NCBI RefSeq assembly: GCF_029589055.1
Contig: NZ_JARQZP010000007.1
Coordinates: forward strand, 2,218,501-2,282,500
Source of the DNA: Vibrio hannami
GTDB taxonomy: Bacteria > Pseudomonadota > Gammaproteobacteria > Enterobacterales > Vibrionaceae
Direction: 5' to 3'
Length of the DNA stretch: 64,000 nucleotides
Of this stretch, positions 9,080 through 16,847 are shown piece after piece; within the stretch, counting starts at the first letter, position 1; each line of letters starts with the position of its first letter. Under the pieces are notes generated by a model. The model was not told where the DNA came from. It worked only from the letters and a program-made list of their open reading frames with translations, and made no database searches. Both the position numbers and the translations under genes were made by a program.

Positions 9080-10341
9080 TTGAATGTCACCCTCTCTGGT
9101 AGTGGCTTAGTTGCCTCGTTTTTACTGTAGAAAAACAGCAATACAAAGAACATGAAATATCCCAGGCTAAAGATACGCGCTAATAGCGTATACAGGTCAG
9201 TCGCGGGTAGTGCTCCAAGGATACCCAGAGCAATAAAGCTGACTGTAAACTGGATGATATTAATCAAATGAAACTTACTACGGTAACGGTAAGAACGCAC
9301 TTTACAGCGGTCTAACCATGGTAGCAGGAATAGCACAATAATTGCGCCGCCCATTGCAACAACACCAAGAAGCTTATCTGGTACCGCACGCAAAATCGCG
9401 TAGAACGGTGTGAAGTACCACACTGGAGCAATATGCTCAGGAGTCTTCAGCGGGTTTGCCGCTTCAAAGTTAGGTGGCTCGAGGAAGTAACCGCCCATCT
9501 CTGGGTTAAAGAACAGCACATAACAGAATAAGAACAGGAAGCCTGCAATACCGATTAAGTCCTTAACCGTTCCATACGGGTGGAAAGGAATAGAGTCGAT
9601 TATGTCGTACTTCTTATCGTAGTATTCGTGGAACTTGAACTGGGTCTTGTAATCTTCACCCATAGTCCCTTTAGGTAGCTTAGTTTCGATACCATCAGGG
9701 TTATTCGAACCTACTTCATGCAGTGCCAAAATATGTAACACAACAAGTAGAAGAAGAACGATAGGAAGGGCAATAACGTGCAGAGCGAAGAAGCGGTTCA
9801 GCGTTGCTCCCGAGATTACATAGTCACCACGAATCCACAATGTTAAATCATCACCGATGACCGGTATGGCACCAAATAACGAGATAATTACCTGAGCCCC
9901 CCAGTAGGACATCTGTCCCCAAGGAAGTAGGTATCCCATAAATGCTTCTGCCATCAACACCAGGAAGATAAGCATACCGAAGATCCACAGTAGCTCACGT
10001 GGTTTCTGGTAAGAACCATAAATAAGACCACGAAACATGTGCAGATATACCACAACGAAAAATGCGGATGCTCCGGTAGAGTGCATATAACGAAGCAACC
10101 AACCGTACTCAACATCACGCATGATGTATTCAACTGAAGCAAATGCGCCATCACCTGATGGTTCATAGCTCATTGTCAGCCAAATACCAGTTACAAGTTG
10201 GTTTACCAGAACCAACATTGCTAAAGAGCCAAACAGATACCAAAAGTTAAAGTTCTTCGGCATCGGATATTCAGACAAATGCTTTTTATAAGCATTCATC
10301 ATAGGCAGGCGTTTTTCAAACCAATCCATTAGTCCTTGCAT
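9076..10341 (-). CDS. petB: ubiquinol-cytochrome c reductase, cytochrome b
   Basis: 421 residues with about eight to nine hydrophobic helices. The haem-ligand His pairs are visible (YMHSTGASAFF and LHMFRG in the N-terminal half; FALHVIALP and LHILALHEVGSNNP in helix D), and the Qo-site PEW-type motif appears as APVWYFTPFYAILR. Cytochrome b carries the two haems and quinone sites of complex III in the inner membrane. Its start codon shares one base with the petA stop (TAATG). Confidence 0.96.
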   Translation of the reverse strand: MQGLMDWFEKRLPMMNAYKKHLSEYPMPKNFNFWYLFGSLAMLVLVNQLVTGIWLTMSYEPSGDGAFASVEYIMRDVEYGWLLRYMHSTGASAFFVVVYLHMFRGLIYGSYQKPRELLWIFGMLIFLVLMAEAFMGYLLPWGQMSYWGAQVIISLFGAIPVIGDDLTLWIRGDYVISGATLNRFFALHVIALPIVLLLLVVLHILALHEVGSNNPDGIETKLPKGTMGEDYKTQFKFHEYYDKKYDIIDSIPFHPYGTVKDLIGIAGFLFLFCYVLFFNPEMGGYFLEPPNFEAANPLKTPEHIAPVWYFTPFYAILRAVPDKLLGVVAMGGAIIVLFLLPWLDRCKVRSYRYRSKFHLINIIQFTVSFIALGILGALPATDLYTLLARIFSLGYFMFFVLLFFYSKNEATKPLPERVTFK

Positions 10342-10934
10342 TACGCTTCTCCCTCTTCATCCACACCGATAATAATCCTACTATCGCTAAGGTACATGTG
10401 TCTTGGTATCACAAGGTTATACGGGGCTGGCACTCCGGAGAATACACGGCCAGCCATATCAAACTTAGAACCATGACATGGGCAGAAGAACCCTGACTTC
10501 ACTCCCTGAACCTGTTCACTGAAACTGTCTGGTAAATAGGTAGGTGAACAACCAAGGTGGGTACAAATACCAACGGCAACAAAATACTCAGGTTTTATTG
10601 AGCGGTAAGCATTTTGTGCATAGGCAGGCTGTTGCTCAACTGAAGACGCAGGGTCTGCAAGTTGGTCATCAACTTCTTTTAGGGCATTAACTGTAGATTC
10701 AGGGCGCTTAACAACCCAGACAGGCTTACCACGCCATTCGACGCGTACCATCTGACCATCATCAAGTTTCCCGATATCAACTTCAACTGGAGCACCTGCA
10801 GCTTTCGCTTTTGCGCTAGGGTTCCAGGACTTTATAAAAGGTACAGCGACTGCGACCGTTCCTAAGCCACCAACAACTGCTGTTGTAGCGGTCAGAAAAC
10901 GCCTACGTCCACTGTTTAAAGGCGCATTGCTCAT
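10341..10934 (-). CDS. petA: ubiquinol-cytochrome c reductase, Rieske iron-sulfur subunit
   Basis: 197 residues from the ATG at 10934, which has GGGAG upstream; a longer frame adds nine residues without merit. The N-terminus has a Tat-type signal anchor (SGRRRFLTATTA). The 2Fe-2S ligands lie in CTHLGC and CPCHGS. The subunit transfers electrons from ubiquinol to cytochrome c1. It is the first gene of petABC. Confidence 0.95.
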   Translation of the reverse strand: MSNAPLNSGRRRFLTATTAVVGGLGTVAVAVPFIKSWNPSAKAKAAGAPVEVDIGKLDDGQMVRVEWRGKPVWVVKRPESTVNALKEVDDQLADPASSVEQQPAYAQNAYRSIKPEYFVAVGICTHLGCSPTYLPDSFSEQVQGVKSGFFCPCHGSKFDMAGRVFSGVPAPYNLVIPRHMYLSDSRIIIGVDEEGEA

Positions 10935-11249
10935 CCAACATATCTCCCATTTACTCCGCAATTATGGTTATGGTGTGACTACGGAGTGTTCTGGCTAACA
11001 AAAAATTAATAGTTTTACTTATTAAGCGGGAATAATAAGTAAAAATACACCTTTTGTTAACATTTATAACAAGAAATCGTTCAGAAGTTCACAAAAAAGT
11101 AAGGTTATTTAATATGGGGAAATTTCGATAAGTCAGTGTAATACGGAAGAAATGTTTTACACGAGGAATATAAAAACAAAAAGCCCGGCATATAGCCGAG
11201 CTTTGAACCACAATCCGGTAAAAACCAGAGCGTAATTTCTGGGTAGAAA
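10935..11249. other. 315-bp intergenic region between petA and rpsI
   Basis: No gene seen. It holds the rpsI terminator (11176-11206) and the upstream region of petABC, including a short inverted repeat at 11017-11040 (ACTTATT / AATAAGT arms, 10-nt loop) that could be an operator. I could not identify a convincing -35/-10 pair. Confidence 0.6.
11176..11206 (-). terminator. terminator of rplM-rpsI
   Basis: On the minus strand AAAGCTCGGC-TATAT-GCCGGGCTTT followed by a T-rich tract, 44 bp past the rpsI stop. Confidence 0.8.
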
Positions 11250-11642
11250 TTAACGCTTAGAGAACTGTGGACGACGACGTGCTTTACGTAGACCAACTTT
11301 CTTACGTTCAACGCGACGAGCGTCACGAGTAACGTAGCCAGCTGCACGTAGAGCAGGACGTAGAGACTCATCGTACTCCATAAGAGCGCGAGTGATACCG
11401 TGACGGATAGCGCCAGCTTGACCAGAAATACCACCACCTTTAACAGTGATGTATAGGTCTAGCTTGTCAGTCATTTCAACTAGCTCAAGTGGCTGACGAA
11501 CAACCATACGAGAAGTCTCACGACCGAAGTAAACGTCTAGTTCACGCTTGTTGATTACGATGTTACCGCTGCCTGGTTTGATGAAAACACGAGCAGCTGA
11601 GCTTTTGCGACGGCCAGTGCCGTAGTATTGATTCTCTGCCAT
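11250..11642 (-). CDS. rpsI: 30S ribosomal protein S9 (uS9)
   Basis: 130 residues from the ATG at 11642 (MAENQYYGTGRRKSS). This is the standard S9 length; an earlier in-frame Met at 11657 would overlap the rplM stop region. The C-terminal basic tail ends GLRKARRRPQFSKR, which reaches the P-site tRNA in the 30S subunit. It is cotranscribed with rplM, 15 bp upstream. Confidence 0.97.
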   Translation of the reverse strand: MAENQYYGTGRRKSSAARVFIKPGSGNIVINKRELDVYFGRETSRMVVRQPLELVEMTDKLDLYITVKGGGISGQAGAIRHGITRALMEYDESLRPALRAAGYVTRDARRVERKKVGLRKARRRPQFSKR

Positions 11643-11657
11643 TTCCATAATCCCCAA

Positions 11658-12086
11658 TTAGATGTCTAGTACTGTTGGTTGCTGAGCAGCGTGGTTGTGC
11701 TCGGCGCCAGCGTAAACTTTTAGCTTACGGTACATAGCACGGCCAAGAGGACCACGTGGTAGCATACCTTTAACAGCTAGTTCGATTACCATCTCAGGCT
11801 TCTTGTCGATCAACTTGTCAAAAGTGATAGACTTTAGGCCACCTGGGAATTCAGTGTGACGGTAGTAAGTTTTAGCTGCAGCTTTGTTACCTGTTACAGT
11901 AACTTTCTCAGCGTTAACAACGATGATGTAATCACCAGTGTCTACGTGAGGAGTGTATTCAGCTTTATGCTTGCCACGTAGGCGAGATGCAATTTCACTT
12001 GCAAGACGACCAAGAGTTTTACCTTCAGCGTCTACAACGTACCAGTCACGTTTTACAGTTTCTGGTTTAGCAACGAAAGTTTTCAT
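11658..12086 (-). CDS. rplM: 50S ribosomal protein L13 (uL13)
   Basis: 142 residues, identical in length to E. coli L13. Family segments include GRLASEIASRLRGKHKAEYTP-type and VKGMLPRGPLGRAMYRKLKVY. L13 is an early assembly protein of the large subunit and is a known autogenous regulator of rplM-rpsI in E. coli. A long structured leader precedes it here. Confidence 0.97.
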   Translation of the reverse strand: MKTFVAKPETVKRDWYVVDAEGKTLGRLASEIASRLRGKHKAEYTPHVDTGDYIIVVNAEKVTVTGNKAAAKTYYRHTEFPGGLKSITFDKLIDKKPEMVIELAVKGMLPRGPLGRAMYRKLKVYAGAEHNHAAQQPTVLDI

Positions 12087-12228
12087 GCTAACAATAACCC
12101 GTTTATATTAAATTTTACACTTAAGGAGCTTTCGCTCCCACTGTCTAAGAGCCCCAGACATCACCCCTTCGAGTGGATGGCACTCTCGCCTCTAAGAGGC
12201 TGCAGTAACGGTGGGTCGCAGGATTATA
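12087..12228 (-). promoter_or_regulatory. rplM leader and -10 element
   Basis: TATAAT on the minus strand (12223-12228) gives a predicted start near 12216 and a leader of roughly 130 nt. The leader holds several short stem-loops: 12188-12200, 12174-12189, 12142-12160 and GGAGC-GAAA-GCTCC at 12125-12138. A good -35 is not seen. In E. coli the L13 protein represses its own mRNA through a leader; by analogy this is a candidate autoregulatory target. Confidence 0.5.
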
Positions 12229-12326
12229 GAGAAGTGTGGGGAAAAAATCATCTGTTTTTTTTAATTTATTTTAGGGTTACTGGTTACGGAGCTTCGTAGG
12301 TTCTAGCATTTGCACCAACAAACTTT

Positions 12327-12361
12327 CCTGTCACCTGTCACCTGTCACCTGTCACCTGTCA
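12327..12361. repeat. heptanucleotide tandem repeat, unit CCTGTCA
   Basis: Five perfect head-to-tail copies of CCTGTCA lie directly past the zapE stop, between zapE and the rplM promoter region. Confidence 0.95.
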
Positions 12362-12367
12362 CCCATA

Positions 12368-13471
12368 TTATGCTAAATGTTCTTTTGCCAGATAGTCATG
12401 ACTCTGCATTTCTATTAAACGAGACAAACACCGTTTAAATTCAAACTCTAACTGACCACCAGCATATAAAGAGCCCATATCGACTTCGGCTGAAATAATC
12501 AGCTTTACATTTCGCTCATAGAACTCATCCACTAAGGCAATAAATCGCCTCGCTGCATCATCAAGGGCTGGCGTCATTTGTTTAACATCAGCTAAAAGCA
12601 CTGTGTGGTAAATTCGAGATATCTCGATGTAGTCGTTCTGGCTTCTCGCTGTCTGGCAAAGCTGCTCGAATGTCGCATACAGAACACCATCACAGGCCTT
12701 AACAATAGGTATATCCCGGTGGTTAATATCTATTAGAGTAACAAGGGCATGGCAATCTGTAGTAAGCTGACCATAGTAAGTATTCAGGTTTTCTGTTGCT
12801 TGTTGATCTAAAGGAGAGTGATAAATCTCTGCTTGTTCCAAGGTTCTGAGGCGATAATCAATTCCGCTATCAACATTTATTATCTGACAGTTTTCTTCTA
12901 TCAAATCAATCGCAGGCAAAAAACGAGCCCGTTGCAAACCGTTTCTGTACAGCTCTTTTGGCGGAATATTAGAAGTGGCAACCAATACCATACCTCTGGC
13001 AAAAAGCGCCTGAAACAGGGTTCCCAGGATCATTGCATCGGTAATATCAGAAACGAAAAACTCATCAAAACAGATGATATCGAACTCTTTTTTAAAGTTA
13101 TCCGCCACTTTTTCTAAGGGATCGGCAACTTCTCCCAGCTCTTTAAGTTCATCATGGACACGAAGCATAAAGCGATGAAAATGAACCCTATAGACCCGAC
13201 TACCTTCTAGTGATTCACAAAAAGTATCCATCAGGTAGGTTTTACCGCGTCCGACGCCACCCCACATATAGATGCCTTTAGGTAAGGGGTTAGGAACCAC
13301 TTTTTTCCCCAGTAATTTTTCGAACCGACTTAATGTAGGAATTGGCTGTGACTCGTAGTGCTTATATTCTGAAAATAGCTTATCTAGTTGAGTTACTGCA
13401 TTTTCTTGAGCAGAATCTTTTTGAAAACCAAACTCTTCGATGTCTTTCTTATATTTTTCTAGAGGTGTCAT
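12368..13471 (-). CDS. zapE: cell division ATPase ZapE (AFG1 family)
   Basis: 367 residues. Walker A GGVGRGKTYLMD (about residues 71-82) and Walker B IICFDEFFVSDITDAM, followed by LVATSNIPPKELYRNGLQR, identify the AFG1/YhcM AAA-like family. ZapE associates with FtsZ late in division in E. coli. It is divergent from zapG. Confidence 0.93.
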   Translation of the reverse strand: MTPLEKYKKDIEEFGFQKDSAQENAVTQLDKLFSEYKHYESQPIPTLSRFEKLLGKKVVPNPLPKGIYMWGGVGRGKTYLMDTFCESLEGSRVYRVHFHRFMLRVHDELKELGEVADPLEKVADNFKKEFDIICFDEFFVSDITDAMILGTLFQALFARGMVLVATSNIPPKELYRNGLQRARFLPAIDLIEENCQIINVDSGIDYRLRTLEQAEIYHSPLDQQATENLNTYYGQLTTDCHALVTLIDINHRDIPIVKACDGVLYATFEQLCQTARSQNDYIEISRIYHTVLLADVKQMTPALDDAARRFIALVDEFYERNVKLIISAEVDMGSLYAGGQLEFEFKRCLSRLIEMQSHDYLAKEHLA

Positions 13472-13592
13472 TGATATACCTGATCAGCTTAAATTTCTTT
13501 ATCAGACAGCTTTGTCATAGTACCATGACATCAGAGCATGTGTAATTCTAATGTAACCAAAGTGTTACTTAAAAATATTATAAGGAGCCGTT

Positions 13593-14021
13593 ATGCCTTT
13601 AATTTATGGACTTATAGGCTTATTGGTAGGGGCGATTTTAGGAATCATCATTGCTCGAATAAAAACCCCCCAATATAAAAAACACAAACAAATGCAGAAG
13701 GATCTTGAAGCATCCAAGTTTGCGCTAGAGCAACAGCGTCAGGAACTTGCTGATCACTTTGCGAAATCTGCTGAAATGCTGGATATCTTAGGGAAAGACT
13801 ATACTAAGCTGTACCAACACATGGCTGAAACGTCTTCTGAACTGTTACCTAATCTTCCGGTTCAGGACAACCCTTTTTCTAAGAAAGTAAGCAAAGAAGT
13901 GGAGAAGAAAGAAGAATCCGAAATGGATGTTCAACCAAAAGACTATGCAAAAGGAGCTACCGGGTTACTTGAGCCAGAGGTAAAAGAAATTCTCGACGCA
14001 CCAGAAGCAGTCAAAGCATAA
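13593..14021 (+). CDS. zapG: DUF1043 inner-membrane protein YhcB/ZapG
   Basis: 142 residues. One N-terminal membrane helix (LIYGLIGLLVGAILGIIIA) is followed by a charged coiled-coil region (about 28-80) and a disordered tail. This is the YhcB/ZapG layout, linked to cell envelope synthesis and division. RBS AAGGAG precedes the ATG. Confidence 0.9.
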   Translation: MPLIYGLIGLLVGAILGIIIARIKTPQYKKHKQMQKDLEASKFALEQQRQELADHFAKSAEMLDILGKDYTKLYQHMAETSSELLPNLPVQDNPFSKKVSKEVEKKEESEMDVQPKDYAKGATGLLEPEVKEILDAPEAVKA

Positions 14022-14119
14022 AGTTTAGTCACCACATACATTATTTGACTTACTTCAAATTTTTTCTGAACTTACCAAAGGTTTTCGAGTCATAATTCTC
14101 ATAAATTAAAGAGGAGAAT

Positions 14120-15490
14120 ATGATGAAAAAACCTTTGCTTGTTTTGACCGCACTATCTATTAGCTTAAGTTCAATCATCACACCGCTGCCTGCAACTGCA
14201 GCCCTGCCATTAGCAGTAAATAACGAACAACTCCCTAGTCTGGCTCCAATGCTAGAACAAGTCACTCCCGCTGTAGTAAGTATTGCTGTCGAAGGTAAAC
14301 AGGTTTCAAGACAAAGCCTGCCAGAATCATTTAAGTTTTTCTTCGGTCCAGATTTCCCTACGGAACAAATGCGAGAGCGTCCTTTCAGAGGTCTGGGCTC
14401 AGGCGTTATCATTGACGCAGAAAAAGGCCATATTGTTACTAACTACCATGTCATTGATGGAGCAGATAGTATCCATGTAAAACTGCATGACGGTCGTGAA
14501 TACGATGCAGAATTTATCGGTGGCGACGAAATGTCTGATATTGCATTGCTAAAGCTGGAAAAAGCCAAGAACCTGACTCAGGTAAAGCTCTCCGACTCAG
14601 ACAGCCTTCGTGTGGGTGATTTTGCAGTAGCTATTGGTAACCCATTCGGTTTAGGACAAACTGTTACTTCCGGTATTGTCTCAGCGCTTGGCCGAAGTGG
14701 TCTTAATATTGAGAACTTCGAAAACTTTATTCAGACTGATGCCGCAATCAACAGCGGTAACTCAGGGGGCGCGTTAGTGAACCTAAATGGTGAACTCATT
14801 GGTATCAACACCGCCATCCTTGGCCCTAATGGTGGCAATATCGGTATAGGCTTTGCCATTCCTTCTAATATGATGAAAAACCTAACCGATCAAATACTAG
14901 AATTCGGTGAAGTTAAACGTGGCCTTCTGGGTGTTCAGGGTGGTGAGGTGACTTCCGAGCTTGCTGAAGCACTAGGATATGAATCAAGTAAAGGTGCATT
15001 TGTTAGTCAGGTGGTACCAGACAGCGCCGCTGATAAAGCAGGATTAGAAGCTGGTGATATCATCGTTTCGATAAATGGCCGAGACATTCACACATTCGGA
15101 GAGCTGCGAGCTAAAGTGGCCACTCTGGGTGCTGGGAAAGAGATTGAGCTAGACGTTATTCGCGACGGTAAGAAAAAGTCTTTCGATGTTGTTCTTGGTG
15201 AGGCGAGTGAGATGAAGACTCAGGCTAAGAAGCTACACGATGGATTGACTGGCGCAGAGTTAACTAACACCACCGACAAAGATCCTGTACAGGGTGTAAA
15301 AGTATCGTCGGTTGAAGAGGGCTCAAGAGCTGCTGCGTACGAGTTAAAACAGGGAGACATCATCGTTGGCGTAAACCGTCAGAGAGTGAAAAACCTTGCA
15401 GAACTAAGAGCAATTGTTGAACAGGAACCAAGCGTATTGGCACTGAACATTCAGCGTGATGGAAGAAATCTGTATCTTGTAGTCAGATAA
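14120..15490 (+). CDS. degQ: periplasmic serine endoprotease DegQ (HtrA family)
   Basis: 456 residues. A signal peptide (to about residue 28) precedes a trypsin-like domain with the triad His110 (TNYHV), Asp140 (SDIALL) and Ser215 (GNSGGA), then two PDZ domains (about 260-350 and 370-455). DegQ degrades misfolded periplasmic proteins and has chaperone activity. Two PDZ domains and the degS neighbour support DegQ/DegP rather than DegS. RBS GAGGAG lies just upstream. Confidence 0.94.
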   Translation: MMKKPLLVLTALSISLSSIITPLPATAALPLAVNNEQLPSLAPMLEQVTPAVVSIAVEGKQVSRQSLPESFKFFFGPDFPTEQMRERPFRGLGSGVIIDAEKGHIVTNYHVIDGADSIHVKLHDGREYDAEFIGGDEMSDIALLKLEKAKNLTQVKLSDSDSLRVGDFAVAIGNPFGLGQTVTSGIVSALGRSGLNIENFENFIQTDAAINSGNSGGALVNLNGELIGINTAILGPNGGNIGIGFAIPSNMMKNLTDQILEFGEVKRGLLGVQGGEVTSELAEALGYESSKGAFVSQVVPDSAADKAGLEAGDIIVSINGRDIHTFGELRAKVATLGAGKEIELDVIRDGKKKSFDVVLGEASEMKTQAKKLHDGLTGAELTNTTDKDPVQGVKVSSVEEGSRAAAYELKQGDIIVGVNRQRVKNLAELRAIVEQEPSVLALNIQRDGRNLYLVVR

Positions 15491-15520
15491 TCGAAAGTGA
15501 ATCTTAGGTAAACTAGCAAT

Positions 15521-15550
15521 AAGGGAAGGCGAAAGTCTTCCCTTTCTTTT
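15521..15550 (+). terminator. terminator after degQ
   Basis: AAGGGAAG-GCGAAAGT-CTTCCCTT hairpin followed by TCTTTTTG. Confidence 0.8.
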
Positions 15551-15671
15551 TGTATCTCAAACTCATCTTACCAACTCACGGCTTACCAGCTATTGAATTG
15601 CTATTCAGATCGTCTAAATGTTATCCTTGCTCATATATTAAAACGATAACAACGACAGCATAGAGGACTGA

Positions 15672-16738
15672 ATGCTGAGCTTTTTTTACGTTCAATTGGT
15701 TTAGGGTTGGCCACTGCGATAATTGTGCTGTTAGCGGTGCCGTCGCTAAGAACCAACATAAATCTTATACCTCAAGACATTGTTAACAAGGTTGAGAGCT
15801 TTCAGGATGTTGAGGTCTCGTTTAATAGTGCTGTCCGCCGTGCAGCCCCTGCCGTTGTTAATATCTATAGCCGACAATACACAGCCGAAGACCGAACCAA
15901 GCTGAAAACGCAGGGGCTCGGGTCAGGCGTTATTGTAAGTGAAAGAGGCTATATCATTACTAATTTCCATGTAGTAGCAAAAGCAGATCAGATCATTGTC
16001 GCCCTGCAAGACGGTAGAGTCGCAGATGCCAACATGGTAGGTAAAGATCAGCGTACGGATATCGCCATACTGAAAATCGAAACCACTAACCTACCTGTTA
16101 TCCCGCTTAATCCTGAATATCAGGCAAAAGTTGGTGACGTGGTGTTGGCAATTGGTAACCCATATAACCTTGGTCAGACAACCACCTTTGGTATCATTTC
16201 TGCGACTGGCCGTTCATCTATCAGCATGGGAAGACAATCCTTTATTCAAACAGACGCAGCCATCAATCAGGGTAACTCTGGTGGTGCGCTGGTAAACACG
16301 CGTGGAGAGCTGGTCGGAATTAATACTGCATCCTTCCAGCAAGCAACCGAACTGGAAACCTACGGTATCTCTTTTGCTATTCCATATGAGCTAGCAAATA
16401 AAATAATGCAAAAGATCATCGCAGATGGGCGAGTAATTAGAGGTTATGTCGGCATCGATGGTCAGGATGTAAATGCTATGACCTCACGCTTATTAGGCGG
16501 TGACTATACTGGTGCGATCATCGTATTAGGGATTGATCCTGCGGGGCCAGCTGCTAAAGCTGGCTTTGAAAAGAATGATGTTATCTTAACGATTGGAGAC
16601 CAAAAAATTAATGGTCGTCAAAGCGTGATGGATATTGTTACCGATCTGCGTCCGGGAACTGTTATCGACTTCGGCGTCCTTAGAGATGGTGAAAATATCT
16701 CTTTAACAGTGACTGTTGAAGAGAGTCAGGATAACTAA
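15672..16738 (+). CDS. degS: site-2-like stress protease DegS, frame broken near the start
   Basis: With one base restored the gene encodes 355 residues, exactly the E. coli length. The ATG at 15672 begins MLSFF and then hits a T7 run at 15681-15687; one more T restores LRSIGLGLATAIIV, the membrane anchor. The remaining frame is intact: protease domain with NFHV, TDIAIL and QGNSGGA triad segments, and one PDZ domain. DegS senses unfolded porins and cleaves RseA to release sigma-E. Without the correction the first usable start is 15707, which loses part of the anchor. I treat the break as a sequence error, one of nine in this window. Confidence 0.9.
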
Positions 16739-16740
16739 AC

Positions 16741-16795
16741 TTAGCTCTTAGCTCTTAGCTCTTAGCTCTTAGCTCTTAGCTCTTAGCTCTTAGCT
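16741..16795. repeat. heptanucleotide tandem repeat, unit TTAGCTC
   Basis: Seven perfect copies of TTAGCTC plus a partial eighth, starting at the end of degS and lying between the convergent degS and parC genes. Confidence 0.97.
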
Positions 16796-16803
16796 ACCGT
16801 TAC

Positions 16804-16832
16804 AAAAAAACCGGTTTTCACCGGTTTTTTTA
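16804..16832. terminator. bidirectional terminator between degS and parC
   Basis: AAAAAAACCGG-TTTTCA-CCGGTTTTTTT hairpin, symmetric, between convergent genes. Confidence 0.85.
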
Positions 16833-16847
16833 GTTTATTTGCCAGGT

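Noticed and set aside
15672..15710. Phase variation of degS through the T7 run
   Set aside because: Eight other core genes, including essential ones, show the same kind of single-base break, so sequence error explains it better.
2621..16795. CRISPR arrays
   Set aside because: The tandem repeats are 7 bp with no spacers, and no cas genes are present.
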